This document shows, in pieces, positions 12,833-24,600 of a stretch of 64,000 nucleotides of DNA. This DNA is from Jacaranda mimosifolia (lineage: Eukaryota; Streptophyta; Magnoliopsida; Lamiales; Bignoniaceae). Below the pieces are notes generated by a model. That model had not been told where the DNA came from, did not search any database, and worked only from the letters and a program-made list of their open reading frames with translations. Within the stretch, counting starts at the first letter, position 1; every line of letters starts with the position of its first letter. The stretch is taken from the NCBI GenBank assembly GCA_018894105.1, contig CM032131.1, positions 9,326,501 to 9,390,500 on the forward strand, given 5' to 3'. The position numbers and the translations under genes were made by a program.

Positions 12833-15806
12833 TGGAATAGTGCCCATGCGCCAATTAGATTGGCATGTAAACTATTTCACTTGTGATACAATCTTGATTG
12901 AATGATATTCATATTAAATGGCCATCTTCATCATATGTTTATTTTACTTTACTAGCATTTGGTTGAAGTCCCTAAATCTCACAAGACTATGGGGACTTGG
13001 TCACACACTGGGTGGTGATCATGAAATAAATCTTACACGATCGTGATCTTAAAATATTCCAAGTCATAGAATCTTATACGACGGGGCATCTAAGATTCGA
13101 ATAGACTTGCACTGACGATGCATAAATCTAAGGAGTTGGATATTGCACAATTTCATGAGCAATCCATGGTAGACATGGGTGCATGTTAATGGGTGGTTAT
13201 TAGAGAACAAGTTCACTAGAGGACATTCCAGAGAATCTACTAGATAGCCAAAGTAGCAAGTCGGTAGTGGCAAATTCTCCAACTTATGCTAATATATAAA
13301 ATTCATCCTTTGACCTGAGGATCCATGGTAACTTTGTGTTTAGGTCCTTATACCTTAACTCTTCCTTGACCACTTAGCATGTCTTCTGGGTTGAGATTGG
13401 ATATGAGCTACTTAGACATGGAAATTTGTGGGATCCAAGATGGGATTCGTCTCTTTGTCGTTGTGAAGGACGAGTGCATCTCCTATGTTTTCTATAATGA
13501 TCAATTCCACATAATCCTTGGCCAAGGTAGTATGATAATTTGGAAAAGGAGTTTTTCAAAGATGAGGTCATAAAGAGGAATCGAACATTGGGAATAGAAA
13601 CATAGTTATCAAGGCTATTAGGGAGCCGACAAATATCTTGCCCTAGACTTCTTTTTGGATATAGGAGACGGAAGGACCTTATTTGCATGGCAAGCGTAGA
13701 GCTAGAATGGTTCATCAAGAGCATATTCATTTCGGCCAATTAGTTGGGCTCCATGGGCTTGAGGCTAGATATCGACCATGAAGATTGGTTACTCTTTAAT
13801 TAATAGAGATTAATTGAAAGAGTTATTAGTTTAAAGGAGTTTAAACTAATGGGAATATTTCAATTTTCAATATATATCACAACAGTTGTAAGCCTATGTC
13901 CAGTGAATGAGAGAACCTAATGGGTCACATACGAAAGCCTAAAGGAAGTTCTATTTGTTGGGACGAATTTTCTAAAGAGTTAGAAAATTCACCTTGATTG
14001 TTTTTGTGGAGAAAATCGGTTGACTATATTTTGGTTATTTTGGCTTGATTAATTTAATTGTTAAATTAGTCAAAAGAATTTAAGGAGTTAAATTAGACCA
14101 ATTAAATTAAGGAGTTAATTTGATTGGTGCTATATGACTATTAATTAGCTAATTAACTTAGAGAGTTAAGTTTACACTTTCTAGCTTAAAGAGTTAAGTT
14201 AGATTACTTAAGGAGTTAATTCAAGTTGATTAATTAAATTAAAGAGTTAATTTAATTAATGTGAGGAATTGATTTTGGAGGAAAATTCAAATGAAGGAGT
14301 TCATTTGAGTTTAATTTGGAATTAATTTGAAAGACATTTCATGAGATGAAATGTCGAGTCAAATTAAATCCAAATGCAAGTGAAATTCATATTTCACATG
14401 CAAGTGGATTGCCAACTTGGCACACCACCTCATAGAGGGTGTGATGCCAACTGGCATCACACCTCCCACTCTATAAATGGAGAGAGGTGGCTAGCCATTT
14501 TGATGCTAGATTTCATTTTTCCCTCTAAAAGTGTGATCCACTCATGTGTTGAAGTTTCACACAATCCTCACCATTTTCTCTCCACATTTTTGGCTTTCCC
14601 TTTCTTCTTCCTCCTCCAGTTCTCTGGCTGATTCGAGGTTGATTGGAGCTCTCCTTGCATGTGTGGATCATAACATTAGAGCCTCACACTTGTGGAGCTT
14701 TGCTCTTGAAGATCTACTGCAGTGCAGTAACTTTGGAGGCTGATTTCGAGGTCTTGCCGTGCTTGGATTTAGCTGACATTTTAACTAGAAACTCGCAAGT
14801 GGGTTGAGGTGTTTCTATCCAAATTTCAGCCAATTTGGAGTTGATTTACCTGGTCAATTGTTGGCGGTTTCCTGCTGTAGACAATCAATTTTTGGCCAAT
14901 TGAAAAGTGACACGTGTAAAATAATATGCTAGTGATTAATTTAAAATTTTCTATTTATATTTTGCAATTTACTAAATTTAATTCCCAAAGATATATGGTT
15001 AATTTTAATTAATACTCTAGTATTTATTTTATGCTCAAATTAAATATTGACAAGTGTTAAAAATGAAATGTCTATGTCTATGAACCAATCAAATTGAAGA
15101 TATTTGATATTATCTATTGATATCTGATATTATTTCTTGAAATCTGATATTCTCTTTTGATATTTGATATTATCCTATCAAAGAGATAACTATCAAAGAA
15201 GCTCAATTCAATCTAAAAGTTTCCCATCAAGCATCTATATAAAGAGGGTGACCAAAGCTCATTTGACACACAACACAAATTCCAGCAAGTGAGAGGAGCT
15301 TTGAAGGAGTCCAGTAATTCTATCAATTAAATTCAAGGAGATCCACAACATTCAAGGCGTTCTTCGCGGAGCTCATATATTTTGGCATTTGATTTGAGAT
15401 TAAGGTGTGAAGCCCTCGGATTGGTGTTGTTTTTCTTCAAATTAAATTTAAGGAAATCCACTACATTCAAGGTGTTCTTCGCGAAACTCATTAAATTCAA
15501 GATCATATTTGAAAGGGAAGAATCAGTTGATTAAATTAGAGATTGAATCCATAGTTCATTGATAAGTTTCAATTTCATTTTATTTGTATGATTTTTTTTT
15601 CTTGTAATTTTAATTATTGCAGACAAAGAAATTTGCGCTTACACCTGCTATGCGTGGATTGACAACTTTGAAGAGTTCAATTGTGTCATCCATTCCAACG
15701 TTTGGATTTAGCTTTAAAGGTTAGTCTCTGTGATTTAATCTATTTTAATGACATTATTAGATCCTTGAATTTGGAGTAAACAAGTTTTATTTAACCTATT
15801 TTAAAG
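12833..15806 (+). repeat. Copia-3 5' LTR, main part, with a nested solo LTR
   Basis: Begins TGGAATAGTGCCC and is the reverse complement counterpart of the Copia-1 5' LTR and of the Copia-2 LTR at 51182-53229. The homology runs to about 14884, is interrupted by a 737-bp insertion, and resumes from 15627 to about 15806. Open frames on either strand here (for example 13374-13739 minus) are chance frames in an LTR. The last 48 bp of the LTR appear at 57640-57687. Confidence 0.75.
14885..15621 (+). mobile_element. 737-bp solo LTR nested in the Copia-3 LTR
   Basis: The insertion is flanked by GACAA on both sides (14880-14884 and 15622-15626), a 5-bp duplication typical of LTR elements. It ends ATTATTGCA and starts TCAAT, so the expected TG start is altered. 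Inside is a promoter-like CTATATAAAGAGGG box near 15236. Downstream is a duplicated phrase around ATTCAAGGNGTTCTTCGCG (near 15348 and 15466). The flanking copia LTR reads across cleanly when it is removed. No partner LTR or internal region is present. Confidence 0.55.
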
Positions 15807-15970
15807 TCAAGTGTAGCACTATGATCCAACAAAAAAAAACACAAAATTGCTAAATTAACTAAGCTACACTTGAGACCAAGGATCTAATCATGCTTTAAAT
15901 TCAGATTAGGATGAAGAATGACCTTGAAGGCTCAAAAGTCCAAGGAAAGAAGGAAGAACACTTCAACACT
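15807..15970 (-). repeat. Copia-2 3' LTR, left piece
   Basis: Aligns with the left end of the Copia-1 LTRs: AAGGATCTAATCATGC here against AAGGATCTATTACATGCC at 10702, followed by GATGAAGAATGACCTT against GATTGAAGAATGTAACC. The sequence is broken at 15970 by the CACTA element and continues at 51182. The first base pair reads TC where the related LTRs have TG. Confidence 0.7.
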
Positions 15971-16420
15971 CACCACAACAAATTGCACTTTACGTAACAA
16001 AAATTTTGGTAACAAAGGTAAAATTCGTTACATATATTAGATTCATCGTAACAAAATTGATTTTTTGTTATAAATAACATTTTCTTTAGTAACAAAGTAA
16101 AAGTCTTGTTACCTTTAACTCAAATTTGTTACCTTAATCTTTTTATGTTCGTAACTAAATAATAATTCGTTATGAAAAATGTTATTTTGTTACATATAAC
16201 ATTTTCCGTCATATGAGAAGATATATTTGTAACAAAATTTGGTACCTTTTATAACAACAAAATATTTGTTACAAATAAAATATATTGTAACAAAGTTTTT
16301 AGTTACTAAACTTTAATTAACTTCCCTCCAAAATTCATTCCCTCCAAATATCAATTGTACGCATATGGTAACAATGATTTTCGTTACTAATTATAAATGA
16401 ATATTAAATTAAATTGTTAC
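15971..16420 (+). repeat. CACTA left end with subterminal GTAAC repeats
   Basis: Some 15-18 copies of a GTAAC/GTTAC or GTTAT word in both orientations lie within about 450 bp, many inside the longer form TTTGTTAC or GTAACAAA. In the En/Spm family such subterminal repeats bind the TNPA-type protein. That this array does so is inferred. Confidence 0.7.
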
Positions 16421-16429
16421 TAATACTTG

Positions 16430-17212
16430 TGGGTTGGGCTTTTGTTCAAGAAATGGACTTCACAATAATGTAAAGAATTTGTTAATTTGGTTTAACTAAT
16501 TTTTAATGAATTATTACTAAACTGAGTTTTATTTTAAAGATTGAGCTTGAAGAAATTTGAAGTGAATAATCCATTAGTTGGGCCAATTTCTTTAAAATAT
16601 TAGGCTTTATAACTTTTTGGTGAATTATTTAATGAATTGGGAGTTTTCATTTATGAAATAGATTTGACCAAATTTATAGTAAATTAAGTAGTGAATTAGG
16701 CTTCATTTTAAGAGTTGGTCTTGAACAAATTTGAAGTGAGGTAAATGATGAATTAGGCTTTCTTCAAGGAATTGAGCTTATTTTTTATTAATTGAGCTTC
16801 ACATTAGTTCAAATAATTGATTATTTTGGGTTGACCAGTTTATTTTTTTTACTAATTGGGTTTAACTAATATTTTAGTGAATTGGCAAATTGGGCTTCAT
16901 ACTAATTTGAAGAATTCGTTAATTGGGCATTACCAACTTCCTTTTTATTAATTGAGCTTCAATAATTCTTCTAGTAAATTAGTGAATTAGATTTCAAAAT
17001 GAATTGAATTTGACATTAACTTAAAGAATTGATTAATTGTGTTTTTGCAACTTTTTTTTTATTAATATGAGTTCACCGATTTTTGAGTAAATTAATATAA
17101 TTTGGTAAAGAATTAGGTTTGATATCAAATTGCAAAGTTGATTAATTGGGCTTTAGCAATTCCTTTTTTATTAATTGGGCTTCACTAATTTTATAATGAA
17201 TTGGTGTCATAT
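16430..17212 (+). repeat. Degenerate repeat tract of ATTGGGCTT units inside the CACTA element
   Basis: This stretch has no gene. It is made of diverged repeats built on phrases such as AATTGGGCTTCACTAATTTT and GAAGAATTGATTAATTGGGC, recurring at irregular spacing of roughly 60-130 bp (for example near 16880, 16920, 16960, 17030, 17150 and 17175). It stops abruptly at about 17212, where a different sequence begins. Confidence 0.5.
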
Positions 17213-17458
17213 AGGGGTGGCAATTTGGGTGGGTCGTGCGGGTTCGGGTTGGGTTGAAGTAGGAGTATAACATTAATTTTCTCAACCCTAACCCAACCAA
17301 ACCCAACCCGATGACAACCTGAAAATGTTCAACACTAACCCAACATGAATTATATCAAGTCAGGTTCGGGTCGACCTAATTTTTATTTGGTCAACTCGCC
17401 AACTCAAATCCACCCAATCCAACATGCTAATCTGATTTAAAATAATTATTTCAAACAT
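17213..17458 (+). repeat. GGGTGGCAATTTGGGT-type repeat end
   Basis: Begins TAGGGGTGGCAATTTGGGTG and continues with runs of GGGTT and AACCC words on both strands. A TAGGGGTGGCAAT start is seen at the ends of some plant hAT-like elements, but I cannot find a matching opposite end or an 8-bp duplication. It is recorded as a low-confidence repeat boundary. Confidence 0.3.
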
Positions 17459-17755
17459 TTGTTTTAATTTCAAACCCTACTGCGAAAATATATATATATA
17501 TATATACAAAATAACTTCCTTATGTTTTATAAAACCACGCACACTGCCTCCCCCTCCACATTTGTTGCCCATTTAATATAATTTTAATATAAAAATTTGT
17601 TTTAATTTTAAACCTTGCTGTGAAAAAAAAATTAATATATATATATATATACACACAAAATAACTTCCTTATATTTTATAAAACCACGCACACCACCTTC
17701 CCTCAACATTTTTTGCCCATTTAATATAATTTTAATATAAAAAAATTAATTTACC
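17459..17755 (+). repeat. Two-copy tandem repeat of about 140-150 bp
   Basis: The segment starting TTGTTTTAATTTCAAACC at 17459 recurs at about 17597. The phrase CAAAATAACTTCCTTAT is at 17507 and again at 17657, and CCACGCACAC follows in both. The copies differ by base changes and by the length of their TA runs. Confidence 0.65.
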
Positions 17756-18256
17756 CTTAATCATTTCGCATATATACAATTCAATTTAGATAACTTTTTA
17801 ATATCATATTTTATTTTATTTTCCTTTTTTTTTCATTCTTTTCTTTTCTTTCTATTATCATTTCTCTCTTCTTCCATTATTTCCTATATTTCTCATTTTA
17901 TACATATATATATAAATTTATCATTGTTTCTCATTTCTCATTTTATACACACAAACACACACACATATATATATATATATAAATTTGTCTATAAAATTTT
18001 AAATAATTTTTATTTTTATCTTCTTTCTTTCTAATTATTCATAAATGTATACTTATTTTTTCTTTTTATACTTATTCACATATATAATATACATATATAT
18101 AAATTAAGCAATAAAATTTAAATTACTTTTATTTTATCTATTTTTTTCTATTTATTCAATCTGAATTAAATAATATTTAATATTTATAAAATATATATAA
18201 TATAATTTTTTATTCATATTTATATACATATATAAAGTATATATATACATATACAT
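17480..18256. repeat. AT-rich block, copy 1, left piece
   Basis: Very AT-rich, with TATATA microsatellites and CT-rich runs. It aligns with 43300 to about 44020 (shared TTTATAAAACCACGCACAC, TTTGTTGCCCATTTAA and CTTCTTTCTTTCTAATTATT phrases). The alignment is broken at 18257 by Gypsy-A and resumes at 29910. No coding potential is seen. Confidence 0.7.
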
Positions 18257-21140
18257 TGTGACACCCCACTTCGGATAACCCAAAGCTGAGATATCAACTC
18301 AATTCAAGCTTAATTTTTGAACCTTGTAATACACATAATAATTCAAAAGCAGTGGAAAATAACTTCAACTTAAATAATAACATTAGCCATAACATTCGAA
18401 CCAAGGTTCAATTCTTAAGTACAGCAAAATATATACAAAATCAAGGTGCCTTAGTCTATTCTGACATATCACAACATCTCAATATTCACAACCATCTATT
18501 AGTCCATAGGCAAAAGAAACGCTAAACAATTACAAAAGAAGCATTTCTATACTTCAAGTCAGAACGTTTCATTCTTAGGTCACCCTATCTGCAAAAGTAA
18601 TGAAAACGAGGGAGTAAGTCTAATGGACTTAGTGAGGGATAAATATCAAGCAATAATAGAACCTGTCAAGGAAAGAACATCTCAACAAATCTAGAATCAG
18701 CAGCAATACAAGTACAATTACAATTTTAGCAAGAACAAATGTAGCAACAGAAAACTCCCCTGCCTTATTGCTTCAAGAACCTTTCACAAGCAAGCAGAAA
18801 CGAGTACGAGCAAGCAAACCCTTACAAAATGTGCATTCCAATGAATCGAGTAAGACATGCATATCATATCACCTTATACTAATCAAACAAGTATTTTTAT
18901 CAATATAGCTAGATATACAATTGGTGTGCCCATACGGACTGTATGGCACATAGCGGATACCTAAGCGGGCCACTTAGCTTATCGCGGATACCTATACAGA
19001 CCGTATAGCGTACCCTGGACACCCAGGCAGGCTGCAAGGCGTGTCCCAATTATCTCAACATTTCTCGAAGGATTGGCACTCAGCCCAAGCACAATCTCCA
19101 ATCAAGCACAACACAACAATCAAGCACGTACAAGCCAACTGGCTAGATATCAGGATACAACAAGCGAGTATGCCAGCAACGCATCTGATAACAATTCAAG
19201 CAGGAACAAGCAAGTACGATCAAACAAGTACTAGACACGACAGACAGGAGTTCTAGGCACCAGAACGAACAAGAACGAGCAAGAACGATTGAATCAGTAC
19301 GAGTGAACAAGTACGATTGAACAAGTGCGAACCCTCACAGGGGTATACAAGTCAATAACAAGTAACAAACAAGTATGAGTCAAGCAATTACGAACAAGTA
19401 CAATCAAGCAATGTACGAGCATGTACAATCAAGCAAATTAAACCCTCACAGGGGTTATGCCACAAGAACATATACTTATATCAAGGCCAAAATGGCATAC
19501 CTGCACAGGAGTTCAACAATTAACGAATAGCATGTACAAAACAATAACCCAGAGTGGGAGAACCTCACTGAGTTCAATAATTAACGAATAGATGTAGTGA
19601 AAACAATAACTCATAGTGGGTGAAACTCACTAGGTTCAATAATTAACGAATAGCTATAGTCAAAACAATAACCCAAAGTGGGAGAACCTCACTGGGCTTA
19701 TCACAATAATAGATAATAAAAAGAAGTGCCAAGTTGGCAGACCCTCACCTCAAAATCTCTGATGGTATAAGTTCTGCAGACTGTCTATTGGTCCTCGCCC
19801 ACTTATTCGTTACCTAACCATAATGATATGTATATATAGCCAGAACTCATTTTAAATTCCTAATGCAATGGTATCAAATTGATTCTTAACTCCAAATTGT
19901 TATTCATCTTATTAACATAATAACTTAAATGATAACATCGATAATCTCCGAGAATAGCTATAAGACTAGTTTCTTATTCACAAGGTTCACATATTGATAC
20001 TAATCATCAATGGCTCAAGATTCCAACAATTCCATTACTATCTAATTTAGGTCCTCACTCCAAGTCTCAAGTTCAATTTCTTATAAATTCCATAAATTCC
20101 AATTGATACTTAATATAAAGTCCAAGTCCATCATCCTAACATCCTTACCATAGAAGAGCTCAACATATATACGTATACAATACATCAATCCTCAAGATCT
20201 CACCATGGTTACAATTCAAATAAGAATATACATACATGCATGAACATACAAATACATATATATGAATTCTTCCAATCTTTTACCACAAGAGCACAACGAA
20301 ACCTCGAACTCACGAATGGATCACACCACTGCACTCGTCTTGACGAGAGGAAGATACTGTCTTTCCGCCACCGCCTGAAAAACTCCCAACACCACTGTCT
20401 CACTCCCCTCAAGCTCCTGAATCCAATGCCGTTGATAGTTTTCAGTTTAAAGTTTTGTAGCCGCCGAAAAAATAGATTTGCAATCTAAAAATCACTTTCC
20501 TCCGCCCAACTCCGATCACCGTTTTCTTCCTCCTCTGCCGTATCTTAGGCACATGAAACCAGCCAGATCTCTTCTCCTCACCTAGAACTTCCAAACCCAC
20601 CCCTCAACAGCCTAAAATTCTGCCGAAAATGGAGAAACCCACTTAACCCGAAAATCGACTCTTCCTCCGCCATGGTGCCCCGCCGTCCAAAGTTGTGCAT
20701 GGTGGTGGAAATGAGGTCAGGGGTGGCGGGAGAATGGATTGGTGTAGTCAGATGGAAGATATGGTGGTCGCCGGGGAGAATTATGGTGGTGGTGGTGGCC
20801 TTCGGTAGAGTGGAGAAGAAAAAGAAAGAAAAAGAAATGAAGGAGAAGGAAAAAAAATGAAGGAAAACTAAAAACGTGCTGCCCATTTAGTTTAGAATGG
20901 AATTTTCCAAATTTGCAATTTAGTCCCCGATTCAAGAATTTACGCATTCGGCCCACAATAATAAAAAAATTACACTTTGACCCCAAATTCTAATTAATCA
21001 TAAAATCAAGTTATAGAAATATTTATGTAAATCACAAAATTTCTTAGAATATCAAATAATCATGGAAATTCATAAAATAAAATTAAGTGAATTATTTAAC
21101 AATTATAGTATAGAAATTTAAGAAAAATAGGGGTGTTACA
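18257..21140 (-). repeat. Gypsy-A 3' LTR
   Basis: 2,884 bp, closely matching 27041-29909. Internal features are two near-palindromes of the ATACGGACCGTAT type (18932-18944 and 18994-19006), a region rich in CAAGTACGA words (about 19250-19440), three tandem 61-62-bp units at 19512-19697, and a purine-rich tract at 20811-20870 that would be a pyrimidine tract in the element sense. Frames such as 20578-20886 are antisense or chance frames in this LTR. Confidence 0.88.
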
Positions 21141-21155
21141 GAGTCCCCTCCTTAA
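21141..21155 (-). other. Gypsy-A polypurine tract
   Basis: The minus strand reads TTAAGGAGGGGACTC directly before the 3' LTR. This is the expected plus-strand primer for reverse transcription. Confidence 0.7.
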
Positions 21156-24100
21156 AAGAATCTGGGCCCCAGATTCTCACCTGAAATTTGAAAGAGCTCA
21201 GGATATTGACGACGCATGATCTCTTCTGACTCCCATGTGGCTTCTTCCACATTATGATTGCGCCATAACACTTTTACTTTGGAAATTTTTCAGTTCCTGA
21301 GTTCTCAAAATCTCTGATCCAAAATACGTACAAGAGTTTCTTCATATGACATATCATTCTTAATTTGCACATTCTCCAATGGTATGATATGAGAGGGATC
21401 ATGATAGTATTTTTGAAGCTGCGAAACATGAAAAATGTCATGTATTTTCGTCAAATTTTGAGGTAGTACCAATCGATAGGCTACAGGTCCAACTCTCTCG
21501 CATATTACATACGGTCCTACATACCTCGGACCCAGCTTTCCTCCTTTTCCTTTTCATTTTACACCTTTTCTCGAGAATACTTTCAGAAAAACTTTATCAC
21601 CAACTTCGAACTCTAAATCCTTTCTCCTCTTATCTGCATAACTCTTCTGTCGATCCTGTGTTGCTTTCATCTCTGCTTAATTAATCACTTGCACTTTCTC
21701 AACAGTTTCTTGAATCAAATCTGGTCTAATAGTACTTGTTGATTCCCCTATCTTGCCTCTGTGTTCTTCTAGATCCCAGTGTGTCGACAATCGACACTTT
21801 CTACCGTACAGGGCTTCATACGGTGCCATTTTGATAGTAGCCTGGTAACTATTGTTGTAGGCAAATTCTATCAAAGGGAGATGTCGATCCCAACTTCTAC
21901 TAAAATCCATAACACAGGCTCGCAACATATCTTCTAAAATCTGTATTACTCATTCTGATTGCCCGTTCGTTTGTGGATGAACAGAAGAGCTGAATTTCAA
22001 TTTTGTTCCCCAATGCTCTTGCAGTCTTTTCCAGAGTCTTAATGTAAATTTTGGATCACGATCTGACACTATTCTGGTGGGAATGCCATGCAGTCGAACG
22101 ATTTCCTTAACATATAATTCTGCTAATTTTTCAACTTTATATTGCGTTTCAACTGGCAAAAAATGTGCCGATTTAGTCAAACGGTCCACAATCACCCATT
22201 TACTATCATATCCTCCTCGAACTATAGGTAGACCAGTTACAAAATCCATAGTCACCTGTTCCTATTTCCAATCTAGGATTAAAAACGGCTGTAGCAAACC
22301 TGATGGTCTTTGGTGCTCTGCTTTTATCAGCTGACAGGTTAGACACTTTTGCACATAATCTGAAATATCTCTCTTCATTCCCTTCCACCAGAACTGTCGT
22401 TTTAGATCCTGACACATCTTAGCACCTCCGGGATGTACTGCAAACTTGGTCTTCTGTGCCTCATCCAGAAGTCTTTTCTTGATGTCTCTTGGCACACATA
22501 TTCTATTCCGAAATAAAAGAGTGTCTTGTTTATCAATTTTGAATTCGGTCTCTGAAGCACTCCTGCTCATTTCTTTCTGCTTCACTATCCATTCATCTAT
22601 AACTTAAGCTTGCTTGATTTCATCATATAGCTTAGGTTGTATACTTATCCTTGCAACCCAAACTCGTTGTTTAAATTTCATCACAACCCTTGCTTCTTGG
22701 CTTCCAGGCATTTCGGTTTCTTGTAAGTGAGCCAATCCTGCTTTTTTGCTTAAAGCATCGGCAACCACATTAGCTTTTCCAGGGTGATAAGAGATGGTAA
22801 AGCCATAATCACCCAAAAGCCCCATCCATCTTCATTGCCTCATATTTAAATCCTTTTGTGATTGTAAATATTTAAGGCTTTTGTGGTCGGTATATATCTC
22901 GAAGGTCGCCCCATAGAGATAATGTCTCCATTTAGATAATGCGAAAATGACCGCTGCTAACTCTAGCTCATGAGTTGGGTAGTTCTCTTCATGTGGTTTT
23001 AGTTTTCTAGATGCATAACCGATAACACGCCCTGTTTACATCAGTACACATCCTAACCTTTTCTTGGAAGCATCTGTATAGACCACAAATCCTTCTAGGC
23101 CATCTGGAAGAGCTAAAATAGGAGCTGTCGTCAACCGACTTTTCAATTCCTGAAAACTCTGGTCACAATCCTTATTCCAGATAAAAGGTTGCCCTTTCTG
23201 GGTTAGCCTAGTTAAAGGACCATCTATTTTGGAAAAATTTTGAACAAATCTTCGGTAACAACCGGCCAGACCTAGAAAACTCCAAATTTTTGTAATATTT
23301 CCAGGTTTCTTCCAGTTAGTTATCACCTCAACTTTGGAAGGATCAACCTCTATTCCTTCATGAGTGATAACATGTCCCAGAAAGCTATTCGTTCCATCCA
23401 AAACTCACATTTGTTGAATTTAGCGTACAACTAATGTTTCTTCAGAGTTTGGAGAACTATATGTAAATGCTTTATACGTTCTTCTTTAGATTTTGAAAAT
23501 ACCAGAATGTCGTCAATAAATATAACCCCAAACTGGTCTAAGTGAGGCCTGAAAACCCGATGCATTAAATCCATAAATGCCGTCGGTGCATTGGTAAGAC
23601 CGAATGGCATCACCACAAACTCAAAATGACCATATCGGGAATTGAAAGCGGTCTTTGGAATATCTTCTTCCTTAACCTTTAACTGATAATATCCCTGTCT
23701 CAAATCCAATTTTGAAAAGATCCTTGACCCTTACAATAAATCTAGCAATTCCTCAATATGAGGTAAGGGATATTTGTTCTTAACAGTAATTTTATTCAGT
23801 TCCCTATAATCAATGCACATTATTAAGGATCCGTCTTTCTTCTTGACGAACAGCACTAGAGCTCCCTAAGGCGATTGGTCTGATAAATCCTTTTTCCAGA
23901 AGTTCTTGAAGTTGATTCTTTAGTTCCTTAAGTTTGGCTAGCGTCATTCTATAAGGAGTCTTGGAAAAAGGCATAACCTTTGGCAGAGTATGAATAATGA
24001 ATTCTATCTCTCTCTCAGGAGGGAACGAGTTTAGTTCTTCAAGGAACACTTCTGGATATTCAGCTACTACTTCAACACTCTCTAGCTGAACAGTGTCCCG

Positions 24101-24600
24101 AGGCTTATTTATAAGGTAAGCTAGGAATCCTTGCTCGCCTTCGCTTAAGACCTATTGGGCCTCTACAGCGGAGATAACTTCAATTGGAGATGAGTTGTCT
24201 GTTGAATGGTGTTTTGATACCAGTGTCACTTCCCCGAGAGTCACACTCTTGGTAAAACAGTTCACCTAAGCTTGATGGTGATATAGCCAATCCATTCCTA
24301 ATATTAAGTTATATCCTTGAATTGGCATTTGAATGAGGTTAGCGGGATATTCTCGATCTCCAATTACTACCGGGCAATCCCGACATATGGTATCTGTGAT
24401 CGTCCATGCCCCTAAGGGTATCTGAAACTCAATTTGATAATTCATGGTCTCAGTAATATACTCAGTTTTTCAGACAAAGCAACAGATATAAAAGAATGCG
24501 AGGCACTAGGGTTATATAATGCTTTACCAAAAATTTCAAAAATAGAAATAGTACCTTACTACTTCATTAGGATCTGGTGCATCTTCGCCAGTGATAGCAT
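21154..24600 (-). pseudogene. Gypsy-A pol (protease, RT, RNase H, integrase, chromodomain), broken
   Basis: The protease region near 24480-24540 reads YNPSASHSFIS, where retropepsins have D-[ST]-G-A, so the catalytic aspartate is lost. RT covers about 24049-23431, with [10 protein letters not shown] and FIDDIL, the active-site motif, intact; a frameshift near 23850 falls just before the KKKDGS motif. RNase H is at about 23130-22750 (YTDAS). Integrase is at 22585-21677 and keeps HPGGAKMC and CLTCQ zinc ligands, MDFVTGLP, SDRDPKF and NGQSE (the D, D, E residues), but stops or shifts occur after NGQSE and after VQVIN. The tail to 21154 has IHDIFHVSQLQKYY and a chromodomain-like end with VLWRNHNVEEATWE. 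As read it is non-functional. Confidence 0.85.

Noticed and set aside
13374..13739. 121-codon minus-strand frame, also near 63444-63641
   Set aside because: Part of the copia LTR and broken differently in each copy; no domain is recognised.
17213..17458. Possible hAT-type terminal repeat start TAGGGGTGGCAAT
   Set aside because: No matching opposite end and no 8-bp duplication could be found, so it was kept only as a low-confidence repeat boundary.
19240..19450. Spaced CAAGTACGA words that at first resemble an array of repeats and spacers
   Set aside because: Spacing and units are irregular, both LTRs carry them, and this is plant DNA; it is not a CRISPR array.
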